A stretch of 64,000 bases of DNA from Prevotella sp. (GTDB lineage Bacteria > Bacteroidota > Bacteroidia > Bacteroidales > Bacteroidaceae). The DNA lies in contig JAFZSR010000053.1 of assembly GCA_017619275.1 (NCBI GenBank), forward strand, positions 28,836 through 92,835, in the 5' to 3' direction. Position numbers and translations under genes: made by a program. A model generated the notes under the pieces. It ran no database searches and was not told where the DNA came from. It worked only from the letters and a program-made list of their open reading frames with translations. Within the stretch, counting starts at the first letter, position 1, and each line of letters begins with the position of its first letter. Shown here in pieces: positions 16,444-28,500 of this stretch.

Positions 16444-19400
16444 ATGAATTTAAACAAATTCCTGAAGTCACTCTTCGGCGATAAGGCCTCGCGCGACATG
16501 AAGCTGATACAACCCTTCGTGGAGAAGGTGAAAGCGCAGACCCCGAAGGTGGAAGTACTCGACAACGATGCCCTGCGAGCCCGCACACAAGTCATACGTC
16601 AACAGGTGCAACAGGCCGCTACCGAGCAGAAAGAGGAGATTAATAAACTGAAGGCCACCATTGAAAACACTCCGCTCGATGAGCGCGCCGACATCTTCGC
16701 CAAGATTGACAAGCTGGAGAAGGAAGCCCTGGAGGTCTACGAGGACGCCTTGAACGAGGTGATGCCCGAGGTGTATGCCATCGTGAAGGAGACGGCTCGC
16801 CGCTTTGCCGAGAACGAGGAGACCATCGTAACCGCCACCGACTTCGACCGCGAACTGGCTGGCGACCCCCGCAAGGACTTCATCACCATAGATGGCGACA
16901 AGGCCATCTATCACAACCACTGGACGGCTGGCGGCAACGACCTGAAGTGGGAGATGGTGCACTACGACGTGCAGCTCTTTGGTGGCGTCGTGCTCCATCA
17001 GGGAAAGATTGCCGAGATGGCTACGGGTGAAGGTAAAACCTTGGTGGCCACCCTGCCCGTATTCCTCAATGCCCTTACCGGCAACGGCGTCCACGTGGTG
17101 ACGGTGAACGACTACTTGGCCAAGCGTGACTCCGAGTGGATGGGACCTCTCTACATGTTCCATGGACTCAGCGTGGACTGCATCGACAAGCATAAACCCA
17201 ACTCGCCCGAGCGTCGTAAAGCCTACATGGCCGACATCACCTTCGGTACGAACAATGAGTTTGGCTTCGACTACCTGCGCGACAACATGGCCATCGCACC
17301 CGCCGACCTGGTGCAGCGCTCGCACAACTACGCCATCGTGGACGAGGTGGACTCCGTGCTCATCGACGATGCCCGTACGCCGCTCATCATCAGCGGTCCC
17401 GTGCCCAAGGGCGAGGTGCAGATGTTTGAGGAGTACCAGCCGCTGGTAGAGAAGATTGTGGGCGTGCAGCGACAGTTGGCCACACAGTTCCTGGCCGATG
17501 CCAAGCAGAAAATCACTGCTGGCATGCAGAACGAGGACAAGAAACTGCTCGAAGAGGGATTCCTCTCGCTCTATCGTTCGCACAAGGCACTGCCAAAGAA
17601 CAAGCCCCTCATCAAGTACCTCTCGGAAGAGGGTATCAAGGCAGGTATGCTCCGCACCGAGGAAACCTACATGGAGAACAACAACCGCCGCATGCCCGAG
17701 GCCGTGGAGCCGCTCTATTTCGTTGTCGACGAGAAGCTCAACTCTTGCGACCTCACCGACAAAGGAACGGCTTGGCTGGCCAAGCAGGTGAACGACCCGG
17801 AGCTCTTCGTGCTGCCCGACATCGCTGCCCAGCTGTCGGCACTGGAGGGTGAGACGGGACTCTCGGACGAGGAGCGCGTGAACCGCAAGGACGAGCTGAT
17901 GGCTCACTATGCCGTGCAGAGCGAGCGCGTGCATACCCTGCAGCAGTTGCTGAAAGCCTATTGCATGTTCAACCGCGACGATGAGTATGTGGTCATCGAC
18001 GGCGAGGTGAAGATTGTCGATGAACAGACGGGACGTATCATGGAGGGCCGCCGCTGGAGCGACGGACTGCACCAGGCCGTGGAGGCCAAGGAGCACGTGA
18101 AGGTGGAAGCTGCCACGCAGACCTTTGCCACCATCACCCTGCAGAACTATTTCCGCATGTATCACAAGCTGGCAGGTATGACCGGTACGGCCATCACCGA
18201 AGCTGGTGAGTTCTGGGACATCTACAAGCTCGACGTGGTGGAGATTCCCACCAACAAGCCCGTCATTCGTAACGATATGGACGACCGCGTCTACAAGACG
18301 CAGCGCGAGAAATACCGTGCCGTGATTGCCGAGGTGGTGAAGATGCGCAACGCAGGACGCCCCACGCTGATTGGTACGACATCGGTGGAGATTTCAGAGT
18401 TGCTCTCACGTATGCTCTCGATGTATGTCAATCCCGAAACGGGTGTTCGCGAGGGTATTCCTCACCAAGTGCTGAACGCCAAACTGCACCAGAAGGAGGC
18501 CGACATCGTGGCGCTGGCCGGACAGCAGGACTCCAATGGAAGGGGTGCCGTTACCATCGCCACCAACATGGCCGGTCGTGGTACGGATATCAAACTCTCG
18601 CCTGAGGTGAAAGCCGCAGGTGGTTTGGCCATCATCGGTACAGAGCGCCACGAGAGCCGTCGCGTGGACCGCCAGTTGCGCGGACGTTCCGGTCGACAGG
18701 GCGATCCCGGCAGCAGTGTCTTCTATGTTTCTTTGGAAGACAAACTCATGCGACTCTTCGCCAGTGAGCGCATCGCCAAGGTGATGGACAAGCTGGGATT
18801 CAAGGAGGGCGACATGATTGAGAGCTCGATGATTTCGAACAGCATTGAGCGCGCCCAAAAGAAGGTGGAGGAGAACCACTTCGGCGTGCGTAAGCGCCTG
18901 CTGGAGTACGACGATGTGATGAACAAGCAGCGCACCGTCATCTACGAGAAGCGCCGCCACGCTCTCATGGGTGAGCGCATCGGCATGGACATCGCCAACA
19001 CACTGTGGGACCGTGTGAGCACCACCATCGAGCGCACCGACTACATCGGTTGCAAAGAGGAGTTCATCCGCCTCTTCGGTATGGAGGTGCCCTTCAGCGA
19101 GGAGGATTTCCTCGACATGCGCAAACGCGAAGAGATGACCGAAAATGCCTTCCAGGCTGTTTTGGCACACTTCAACCACCGCATGGAGCGCATCTGCGAG
19201 GTGGCTATGCCCATCATCAAGCAGGTGTACGAGAATCAGGGCATGATGTACGAGCGCATCCTGGTGCCCATCACCGACGGACATCGCATGTACAATATCG
19301 CCTGCAACCTGAAGGAGGCTTACGAAACGGAATGCAAGTCGGTGGTGAAGGAGTTTGAGAAGCAGATGCTGCTCCACATCATCGACGAAGCCTGGAAGGA

Positions 19401-19824
19401 AAACCTGCGCGAGCTTGACGAGTTGCGCCACTCGGTGCAGAACGCCAGCTACGAACAGAAGGATCCTCTGCTCATCTTCAAGCTGGAGAGCGCAAAACTG
19501 TTCGACAACATGGTGAACGATATGTTCAACCGTCAGGTCACCATCCTCACCCGCGCACAGATTCCTGAATTGCAGAACCAGAATGTGCGTGAGGCTGCAC
19601 CCGAACAGCATACCGACCGCCGCCAGTACACCGAGAACAAGCAGTCGGCGACACAGGAAGAACAGCTGGTGGACCAAGGCCAGAAGGCTGCCGCCCAGCA
19701 CGACACCCGTGCCCAGCAGCCCCGTACGCCCATCATCAAGGACAAACTGCCAGGCCGCAATGATCCCTGCCCCTGTGGTAGTGGTAAGAAATTCAAGAAC
19801 TGCCACGGACGAGGACTCGTGTGA
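16444..19824 (+). CDS. secA: Preprotein translocase ATPase SecA
   Basis: Drives export of unfolded proteins through SecYEG. At 1126 residues it has the extended length usual in Bacteroidetes (insertion in the first ATPase domain and after about residue 330). Walker A MATGEGKT lies at about 192-199, followed by the DEVD box ([19 protein letters not shown]), the second-domain GTTSVEISE and [13 protein letters not shown], and [14 protein letters not shown]. The C-terminus has the zinc site [13 protein letters not shown] at about 1110-1122, which contacts SecB or the ribosome in other bacteria. It would export the many secreted enzymes in this window. A strong terminator follows 25 bp after the stop. 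Confidence 0.98.
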   Translation: MNLNKFLKSLFGDKASRDMKLIQPFVEKVKAQTPKVEVLDNDALRARTQVIRQQVQQAATEQKEEINKLKATIENTPLDERADIFAKIDKLEKEALEVYEDALNEVMPEVYAIVKETARRFAENEETIVTATDFDRELAGDPRKDFITIDGDKAIYHNHWTAGGNDLKWEMVHYDVQLFGGVVLHQGKIAEMATGEGKTLVATLPVFLNALTGNGVHVVTVNDYLAKRDSEWMGPLYMFHGLSVDCIDKHKPNSPERRKAYMADITFGTNNEFGFDYLRDNMAIAPADLVQRSHNYAIVDEVDSVLIDDARTPLIISGPVPKGEVQMFEEYQPLVEKIVGVQRQLATQFLADAKQKITAGMQNEDKKLLEEGFLSLYRSHKALPKNKPLIKYLSEEGIKAGMLRTEETYMENNNRRMPEAVEPLYFVVDEKLNSCDLTDKGTAWLAKQVNDPELFVLPDIAAQLSALEGETGLSDEERVNRKDELMAHYAVQSERVHTLQQLLKAYCMFNRDDEYVVIDGEVKIVDEQTGRIMEGRRWSDGLHQAVEAKEHVKVEAATQTFATITLQNYFRMYHKLAGMTGTAITEAGEFWDIYKLDVVEIPTNKPVIRNDMDDRVYKTQREKYRAVIAEVVKMRNAGRPTLIGTTSVEISELLSRMLSMYVNPETGVREGIPHQVLNAKLHQKEADIVALAGQQDSNGRGAVTIATNMAGRGTDIKLSPEVKAAGGLAIIGTERHESRRVDRQLRGRSGRQGDPGSSVFYVSLEDKLMRLFASERIAKVMDKLGFKEGDMIESSMISNSIERAQKKVEENHFGVRKRLLEYDDVMNKQRTVIYEKRRHALMGERIGMDIANTLWDRVSTTIERTDYIGCKEEFIRLFGMEVPFSEEDFLDMRKREEMTENAFQAVLAHFNHRMERICEVAMPIIKQVYENQGMMYERILVPITDGHRMYNIACNLKEAYETECKSVVKEFEKQMLLHIIDEAWKENLRELDELRHSVQNASYEQKDPLLIFKLESAKLFDNMVNDMFNRQVTILTRAQIPELQNQNVREAAPEQHTDRRQYTENKQSATQEEQLVDQGQKAAAQHDTRAQQPRTPIIKDKLPGRNDPCPCGSGKKFKNCHGRGLV

Positions 19825-19850
19825 TGTAATCACTCAATACAATAAAAAAG

Positions 19851-19879
19851 CCGAAAGTCTTGCGCTTTCGGTTTTTTTT
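19851..19879 (+). terminator. Intrinsic terminator of secA
   Basis: CCGAAAG (19851-19857), 7-nt loop, CTTTCGG (19865-19871), then eight T. The next promoter box starts four bases after the T-run. Confidence 0.9.
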
Positions 19880-19882
19880 GTG

Positions 19883-19890
19883 TACCTTTG
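19883..19890 (+). promoter_or_regulatory. Promoter -7 box of the ABC ATPase gene
   Basis: TACCTTTG, 22 bp before the ATG at 19912. No clear -33 box, because the region is occupied by the secA terminator. Confidence 0.55.
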
Positions 19891-19911
19891 CAGTCCTAAA
19901 GACAAAGAGTT

Positions 19912-20625
19912 ATGATAGAGATTAGTAATCTTCAGAAGCATTTCGGCACGACAACAGCGTGCGACATCGATTCGTTCACCGTGAACGATGGCGACTTGCT
20001 GGGTCTGGTGGGAAACAACGGAGCAGGCAAGACCACCCTCTTCCGCATGATCCTTGACTTGCTGAAGCCCGATGAGGGGCGGGTGCTCATAGCTGGCATC
20101 GACCCGTCGCAATCGGAGGAATGGAAATATACTACCGCCGCATACATCGACGACAGTTTCCTCATCGATTATCTCACGCCCGAAGAGTATTTCGCCTTCC
20201 TGGCAAAGGTCGGTTCGATGCCTCAGAAGGAGATGGAGGAGCGGCTGAAGGCTTTCGAGCATTTTGCCGGCGGCGAGGTGCTGGGGCAGAAAAAGCTGAT
20301 ACGTAACCTCTCGGCAGGAAACAAGCAGAAGGTGGGCATTATGGCCGCCATGATGCGCCAGCCGCAACTGCTCATTCTCGACGAGCCCTTCAACTTCCTC
20401 GATCCCACCAGCCAGAACATCCTGAAGCACATGCTCACCGACTATCGGCAGCAGCAAGGGGCGACGATTCTGCTCAGCAGCCACAATCTGCAGCACACCA
20501 TCGACATCTCGACACGCATCGTACTGCTGGAGAAAGGGCATATCCTGCGCGACATCGAGAACAATGGCGAGGAGGCCCGGCAGGAGCTTGTGGATTACTT
20601 CGAAGACCATGCCGAGAATGCCTAA
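19912..20625 (+). CDS. ABC transporter ATP-binding protein
   Basis: A 237-residue nucleotide-binding subunit with Walker A GNNGAGKTT at about 36-44, signature LSAGNKQKV, Walker B LLILDEP followed by FNFLDP, and the switch His in LLSSHNL. The signature begins LSAGN rather than LSGGQ, as in NatA/YxlF-like exporters. No permease gene lies next to it on either side, so it is an orphan NBD whose partner must be elsewhere. It is separately promoted and followed by the HU gene. Substrate cannot be predicted. Confidence 0.9.
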   Translation: MIEISNLQKHFGTTTACDIDSFTVNDGDLLGLVGNNGAGKTTLFRMILDLLKPDEGRVLIAGIDPSQSEEWKYTTAAYIDDSFLIDYLTPEEYFAFLAKVGSMPQKEMEERLKAFEHFAGGEVLGQKKLIRNLSAGNKQKVGIMAAMMRQPQLLILDEPFNFLDPTSQNILKHMLTDYRQQQGATILLSSHNLQHTIDISTRIVLLEKGHILRDIENNGEEARQELVDYFEDHAENA

Positions 20626-20714
20626 ACAAGCGTTTTCGCCATGTCAAAAGGCAGTAATTGAAGTTTTTTTTGAAAAAAGAGCAAAAAAAATTTTCATATC
20701 CCACTGAAAATGAG

Positions 20715-20722
20715 TATCTTTG
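20715..20722 (+). promoter_or_regulatory. Promoter -7 box of the HU gene
   Basis: TATCTTTG, 46 bp before the HU ATG, within an AT-rich tract. No matching -33 TTTG at the usual spacing. Confidence 0.55.
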
Positions 20723-20767
20723 CAGTCCCAAATTAAAAACAACCATTTAAAATAAGAAGAAATTATT

Positions 20768-21046
20768 ATGACTAAGGCAGAAATTGTCAATGCAATTGCA
20801 CTGCGGACGGGTGTAGGAAAGCCCGAGGTTTCCGCAACAATAGAGGCCCTGATGGACGAAATCCGCAACAGCTTGGCCGTTAACAAAGAGAATGTTTATC
20901 TGCGTGGTTTTGGCAGCTTCATCGTGAAGCATCGAGCACAGAAAACCGCTCGTAACATCTCCAAGAACACTACTTTGGTGATTGAGGCGCACGACTTGCC
21001 CGCATTCAAGCCCTGCAAAAGCTTCATCGAAAAGATGGGCAAGTAA
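20768..21046 (+). CDS. HU-family DNA-binding protein
   Basis: A 92-residue histone-like protein that bends and compacts DNA. It has the normal HU plan: helices MTKAEIVNAIALRTGVGKPEVSATIE, then VYLRGFGSFIVKHRAQKTARN (the GFGSF turn and the DNA-binding arm), and a C-terminal FKPCKSFIEKMG. Length is standard. It sits just before a 29-residue basic protein gene (64 bp) and rng, all on the same strand. Confidence 0.95.
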   Translation: MTKAEIVNAIALRTGVGKPEVSATIEALMDEIRNSLAVNKENVYLRGFGSFIVKHRAQKTARNISKNTTLVIEAHDLPAFKPCKSFIEKMGK

Positions 21047-21109
21047 CAGTGAGCCTGCTACAATGCATTATCATCAATAACCATCATCATTTAATTAACA
21101 ATTAGATTT

Positions 21110-21199
21110 ATGCCAAACGGAAAAAAGAAGAAGGGCCACAAGATGGCTACTCACAAGCGCAAGAAGCGCCTGCGCAAGAACCGCCATAAGAGCAAGTAA
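21110..21199 (+). CDS. 29-residue basic protein, AURKAIP1/COX24 (mS38)-like
   Basis: ATG 21110 to TAA 21197-21199 encodes a very basic peptide starting MPNGKKKKGHKMATHKRKK and ending RLRKNRHKSK. This resembles the short AURKAIP1/COX24-domain proteins of Bacteroidetes, related to mitochondrial small-subunit protein mS38, and is probably a ribosomal small-subunit component. More than half of its residues are Lys, Arg or His. It is preceded by an A/T-rich leader and lies between HU and rng, a setting that suits a ribosome-associated function. The gene is short enough to be missed by gene finders. The family assignment is from memory of the pattern, not a search. Confidence 0.8.
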   Translation: MPNGKKKKGHKMATHKRKKRLRKNRHKSK

Positions 21200-21224
21200 A
21201 AAATAGGCGGACTTTTTAGAAAAA

Positions 21225-21277
21225 GAAAGGAGTGTAGTCCGAGAGCAGGGTTGTCTGCTCCGGAAATAGCTCCTTTC
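21225..21277 (+). terminator. Branched stem-loop between the mS38-like gene and rng
   Basis: Outer stem GAAAGGAG (21225-21232) with CTCCTTTC (21270-21277). It encloses a strong inner hairpin: CCG 21239-21241 and GAGCAG 21243-21248 pair with CTGCTC 21255-21260 and CGG 21261-21263. TGTTTTGTT follows. It could end the small-gene transcript or partly attenuate transcription into rng. Confidence 0.65.
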
Positions 21278-21308
21278 TGTTTTGTTAAACTCACAAGTTC
21301 AAGCAACA

Positions 21309-22886
21309 ATGACAAGCGAAGTAATCATTGATGTGCAACCCAAGGAAATCTCCATCGCGCTGCTCGAGGACAAGAGTCTGGTGGAATACCAGAACGAGCC
21401 ACGCGAGGCGTCGTTTGCCGTGGGTAACATCTATCTGGGCCGCGTGCGCAAGCTGATGCCCGGACTAAACGCTTGCTTTGTCGATGTGGGAAGCGAGAAA
21501 GACGCTTTCCTGCACTATCTTGACCTGGGACTCCAATACAATTCTTACGAAAAGTATCTCAAACAGGTAACCAGCGACCGCAAGAAGCTCTATCCCATTC
21601 AGAAAGCCACGCACCAACCCGACCTTCCCAAGGAAGGAAACATTCAGAACATGCTGAAGGTGGGTCAGGAAATCATGGTGCAGATAGTGAAAGAGCCTAT
21701 CAACACAAAGGGACCGCGCTTGACGTGTGACCTCAGCTTTGCCGGCCGCTACATGGTGCTCATCCCCTTTGGCGACAAGGTGTCGGTGTCGAGCAAAATC
21801 AAGAAAGGCGAAGAGCGCAGCCGCCTGAAGCAATTGGTGCAGAGCATGAAGCCCAAGAACTTCGGCGTGATTGTGCGCACGGTGGCCGAAGGTAAGCGCG
21901 CCGCCGAACTCGACCAGGAGCTGAAAGCCCTGCTGGCTCGCTGGGAAAACACCATTACCAATGTGCAGAAGGCCACGCAAAGCCCCAAGCTGCTCTATGA
22001 AGAGGAGACACGTGCCGTGGCATTGCTGCGCGACCTCTTCAACCCCACCTACGACGGTATTCACGTGAACGATGCCGATATCTTCAAGCAGATTCACGAC
22101 TATGTGGGCATGATTGCCCCCGACAAGGCAGAAATCGTGAAACTCTACAATGGCAACGTTCCCATCTTCGACAATTTCAACGTCACGAAGCAGCTTAAGT
22201 CGGGCTTCGGGCGCACCGTCAACTACAAGCGTGGGGCTTATCTTATCATCGAGCACACCGAGGCCATGCATGTGGTGGATGTGAACAGCGGAACACGCAT
22301 CAAGAAAGAAAACGGACAGGAGGCCAACGCCCTGGAGACGAACCTGGGCGCCGCCGACGAGTTGGCTCGCCAACTGCGTCTGCGGGATATGGGCGGTATC
22401 ATCGTCGTAGACTTTATCGACATGAACCTGGCCGAGGATCGCCAGCTGCTCTATGAGCGCATGTGCGAAAATATGAAGAAAGACCGCGCCCGCCACAACA
22501 TTCTGCCGCTGAGTAAGTTCGGACTGATGCAGATTACGCGTCAGCGTGTGCGCCCCGCCATGGACATCGCCGTTGACGAGAGCTGTCCCACCTGCCATGG
22601 CACCGGAAAAATTAAGTCGAGCATACTTTTCACCGACCAGTTAGAGAGCAAGATTGACCGTCTGGTCAACAAGATTGGCATCCGTCGCTTCTCGTTGCAC
22701 GTTCATCCCTACGTGGCTGCGTTTATCAACCAGGGAGTTTTCTCGCTGAAGCGTCGCTGGCAATTAAAGTACGGCTTGGGCGTGCGCATTGTGCCCAGCC
22801 AGAAGATGGCTTTCCTGCAATACGAGTTCTACGATCAGAAACGCCAGTTCATCGACATGCAAGAAGAGAGCGAAGTCGTGAAGTAA
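21309..22886 (+). CDS. rng: Ribonuclease G/E family endoribonuclease
   Basis: A 525-residue RNase involved in rRNA 5' processing and mRNA decay. The ORF is open from 21282, but MTSEVIIDVQPKEISIALLED at 21309 is the family N-terminus. An S1-like domain follows (GNIYLGRVRKLMPGLNACFVDVG), then the catalytic core with HVVDVNSGTR and VVDFIDMNLAEDRQ, which carry the Mg-binding Asp residues, then the Zn-link CPTCHGTG. There is no long C-terminal degradosome scaffold, so it is RNase G-like. The gene follows HU and a small ribosome-related gene. A terminator lies 29 bp after the stop. Confidence 0.95.
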   Translation: MTSEVIIDVQPKEISIALLEDKSLVEYQNEPREASFAVGNIYLGRVRKLMPGLNACFVDVGSEKDAFLHYLDLGLQYNSYEKYLKQVTSDRKKLYPIQKATHQPDLPKEGNIQNMLKVGQEIMVQIVKEPINTKGPRLTCDLSFAGRYMVLIPFGDKVSVSSKIKKGEERSRLKQLVQSMKPKNFGVIVRTVAEGKRAAELDQELKALLARWENTITNVQKATQSPKLLYEEETRAVALLRDLFNPTYDGIHVNDADIFKQIHDYVGMIAPDKAEIVKLYNGNVPIFDNFNVTKQLKSGFGRTVNYKRGAYLIIEHTEAMHVVDVNSGTRIKKENGQEANALETNLGAADELARQLRLRDMGGIIVVDFIDMNLAEDRQLLYERMCENMKKDRARHNILPLSKFGLMQITRQRVRPAMDIAVDESCPTCHGTGKIKSSILFTDQLESKIDRLVNKIGIRRFSLHVHPYVAAFINQGVFSLKRRWQLKYGLGVRIVPSQKMAFLQYEFYDQKRQFIDMQEESEVVK

Positions 22887-22914
22887 CCTTCATGCTTCGC
22901 TGCTCCACAAAGAA

Positions 22915-22950
22915 AAATGCTGCTCGACTCGCGTCGGGCAGCATTTCTTT
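22915..22950 (+). terminator. Terminator after rng
   Basis: AAATGCTGC (22915-22923) pairs with GCAGCATTT (22938-22946), with an inner CGAC/GTCG stem, then CTTTTC. Because both flanks are A/T-rich it may also serve the convergent lipoprotein gene at 22988. Confidence 0.8.
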
Positions 22951-22987
22951 TCATTTCAATGTTCGCTAACGAACAACTTTCTGGTGC

Positions 22988-23320
22988 TTACTTAGCAGCC
23001 TCCACAGGAGCGTTCAGGGCAGCCTCGAAAGCCTTAACGGCAGCGTCGAACTGAGCCTTGAAAGCCTCGTTGGTGGTGTCAGCAGCGGCGATGATAGCAG
23101 CCTTAGCCTCCTCAGCCTTTGCGATGCAAGCGGCAGAGTCGATAGCAGCAGCACCCTCCTCGAGAACGAACTCGGGCACGATAGCCTCAGCCTGGGCCTG
23201 AGCCTCAGCCTTCAGGGCGTTGTAGATAGAATCCACCTGGGCCGGAGTAGCGGTCTTGGGAGCCTCCTGACATGCCACAAACATAGCGGCAGCAGCGAAC
23301 ATAAATGCAATCTTTTTCAT
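22988..23320 (-). CDS. Small Ala-rich lipoprotein
   Basis: An in-frame ATG upstream (23374) exists, but MKKIAFMFAAAAMFVACQEA at 23320 gives a lipoprotein signal with lipobox FVAC, so 110 residues. The mature part is extremely rich in Ala, Glu and Lys (AKAEEAKAAI, FEAALNAPVEAAK) and is predicted almost entirely helical. No known domain is recognised. A -7 box (complement of CAAAGGTA at 23372-23379) lies 52 bp upstream, so it is a single-gene unit. Its composition suggests an abundant envelope lipoprotein, by analogy only. Confidence 0.8.
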   Translation of the reverse strand: MKKIAFMFAAAAMFVACQEAPKTATPAQVDSIYNALKAEAQAQAEAIVPEFVLEEGAAAIDSAACIAKAEEAKAAIIAAADTTNEAFKAQFDAAVKAFEAALNAPVEAAK

Positions 23321-23371
23321 TTCTTTGCTTTTTAAAATCTGTAAAACAATCATTTGTTTATTAAAACGCTG

Positions 23372-23379
23372 CAAAGGTA
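23372..23379 (-). promoter_or_regulatory. Promoter -7 box of the Ala-rich lipoprotein gene
   Basis: Minus-strand TACCTTTG (complement of CAAAGGTA). No clear -33 box. Confidence 0.55.
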
Positions 23380-23537
23380 GGTATTTTTTTAATACGGCGT
23401 ATCATTTTTTTTGATTTTTTTTGTGGTTTTTCTGTAACTTTTCTGCAAATTACAGTAAATCAAACGTATATGCAGTGTTAATTTTTCTTATCTACTTTTG
23501 CTCTTGATATTTGTTAAGCGTTTTAAGGGCCAGATTG

Positions 23538-25571
<2,034 letters not shown>

Positions 25572-25593
25572 TTATAGGTTTAATGAACGAATG

Positions 25594-28500
25594 TTATCTG
25601 ATAAAAACTTTCTTGCCGTTCTTGATATAGATGCCAGGCTTGAGTGTTTGCTGTTGACTGCTGAGTTTGCGTCCTTGCAGGTCGTAGACAGGACGTTCAA
25701 TGCTGGAAGTTGAACGTTCAACGTCGCTGATGCCGTTTGGCGAGTAGTCGTCATTATTGGTGAGGTAGATGTCGTCGACGACGATGGTGCCGTTGCCATT
25801 GCCCCAGAAGGCTACGATGTGGATGTTCTTCGTGTTGAGGGCAGTGCCGTTCTTGGTCTTCGCCGTCTTCAGGTTGACGACAATCTGCTTCTTCGAGCCG
25901 AAGGCCGCCGACTCATAGCCGTCGCTCCAGATGCTATTTTCCGTGAAGATGTTCAGGTGGGCGTCGCAGTTCTGTGCCCTCTTCAGCTTGATGACCAAGT
26001 ACTTGTAGGCCGACATGTCGGCGCCACTGCTGTACTCCCAGCCCATCTGTCCCCATTGTCCAGGCTTGAAGGTGTGGGTGCTCTCGGTGTAGGTGCCTTC
26101 GCCGAAGAAGTTAGTCTTGATGTACTGTGCGTCCAAGGGGAAGAAGGTGGAGCGCACGGTGAAGCTGGCGCTCAGCTCATGTCCCATGGGGTCGGTGTAG
26201 AAGACGTTGACGTTGGCCGTTCCCTCGGCGATGCCTCGCAGCTGTCCGTTCTGAATGCTGACAGTGTTGTTTGAGCTGATTTCATAGCGGGCCTTGGCTG
26301 CCACGTTCTCCGTATGTCCGTCGCGGAAGGTGGCCATCACCTGCAGGGTGGCGTTGTTGCCAATCATCACCTCGGCTTGGGTCTGCGCCAACTCCAACTT
26401 CTCGGCAGTGAGCATGTCCTCGCTGAAGCCCTCGAAATGCTCTGGATAGTATATGGCCTCCTCGTAGTTCTGCTCTGTGCTGAACCAGTCGAAGTCGGCA
26501 AACCCTTGGCTGTCGGCTTGTGTGGCATAGCAGAAGATGCCAAAGCGCGACCCCACGAAGACGCTCAGGTTGAAGCTCTGGGTGGTCTGCCCTCCCAAGG
26601 GGGTGAAGGTCTTGTTGTCTAATGAATAGTAGAACTGCGTCTTGCTGGTACTCTTGGTGATAGCGGCTCTGAGGTAGACGACGCTATCGATGTCTATCGT
26701 CTTCACCTCTTCCCTTGGAGTGAAGTTGTTGTTGTCTGTCAGCTGGTCCTGCCGCCACACTATCTGTCTCTGTCCGTTCTTCACCTGCACGGCAATAAAG
26801 GCGTAGGGGTCTTGCAGGATGCAGATGCCGGCGCGGTCGCCCTCGGTGAGGTGTGTGACGTCCAGTCGTATGGTGCCCGTCGATGGGGTTGTCTCCTTGC
26901 CGTGCAGGGTGTAGATGCGCTGGGTGAGCATGTTGCGTGCCTGTGTCAGCTTGTCGGCGGTGCCTGATGTCCGCATGCGGAGCCATCCCGGCCGTTCAAA
27001 GAGGCTCCATGCACCGTCGTCGGGGTTGTGGTTCCACTCCCACTGCATGCCTATCGGGTAGGAACGGAAGTTGTCGTTGGTAGGCATGGCCGTGCGAGGA
27101 TAGCTGGCACCAACATTGGGCTTGAAATAGGTGGAATAGGGCACACCCTTGTTACCTACGACGGGCCAGTCGTCGGCCCAGACCACGGGCTGCAGGTTGG
27201 GCATGCGTCCCAGACAGCCCAGGTCCTCCTGCATGATGGTCCACCATTCGCCTTCTGTCGTGTCGAAGAGCGCACCCTGGTGCACCGTGTTCACCTGGCC
27301 GTTGATAATCTTCTCCACCAGCATCTTCTCCTCGTAGGGGCCGAAGATGTTCTTCGAGCGGAAGATGGCCTGTCCACTGGGCCAGCCGCCGTAGGTGGCA
27401 TAGATATAGTAGTAGTCGCCAATCTTGTAGAGGTGACTGCCTTCCAGTCCGTCCTTGTCGCTGATGACGCGCTGCTCGCGGATGTAGTTGAAGTCCTCGT
27501 CGAGTTCGCACATCTGTATGTTGCCGATGCCACAGGCGATGTAGACCTTGCCGTTGTCGAAGAGCATGCCTGGGTCGTAGTAGCTGCGCGGCAGGGGTGT
27601 CATGTCCCATTTGCCCTCAGGGTCGGTGGCGGTGAGGAGGAATCCACCCGCATCGTTGCCATTGATGAGGATGTAGAACTTGCCATCGTGGTACTTCATG
27701 GAGCAGGCCCACATGCCGCGGGCGTAGGCGTTCTTGCCGTTCATCAGGTTATAGTCGTCCTTCGTGGATAGCTGGGTGAGGGGCTGTGCGCAATACTCCC
27801 AGTTCACCAGATCCTTCGACTTCACGATGGTGGCGCCGGGGAAGAGGTGCATGGTGGTGGAGACCATATAGAACGTGTCGCCCACGCGGATGACGTCGGG
27901 GTCGGGGAAGTCGGCAAAGATGATGGGGTTCTTGTATTTGCCGTTGCCCTGGTCGCTCACCGAGTTGAACTTGAAGTCGGCGTGTGGCCAGTCCACCTCG
28001 TAGTACTCAGCATACCAGTCCATGCATGCCTTGCCACAGGCTTCCTCCAGTCCGCCGAAGGCGGGCACCACCTTGCCGTTCTTGTTCAGCAGCGTGTCTA
28101 CATCGATGAGACAGCTGGTGCCCGATAGCGTCATCGAGATGTTGCCGTAGTAGTCGAGGCAAGCCTTGTAGGCCTTTCCCCATTTCGACGTGCTGCCCGT
28201 CGACCATGTGCCGTAGTTCGGCTCCACCCATTCGCCGTGCTCGTTGTAGTGTCCCTCGCCGGGCTTTGGCGGACTCCAGTCCACCTCGGTGATGATGATG
28301 GGGTTGGTGTCGACCACGGGCACCTGGTTGTGGAAGTTCTTGATTTTGTTCTCGGGGCTGGGGGTGCTGTCGCTGCAGCCATACCAGCCGGTGTAGTCGT
28401 GTACGGCATAGCCAATGTTATATCCCTCGATGGGGTAGGAGGCGTAGTCGACATAGTTGGCCTGCCAGCCCGTGCCGGGTGCCCAGATGACGCCGGTGAA

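Noticed and set aside
20768-21046. HU gene as part of a mobile element
   Set aside because: HU lies in a core setting (secA, HU, rng) with normal composition.
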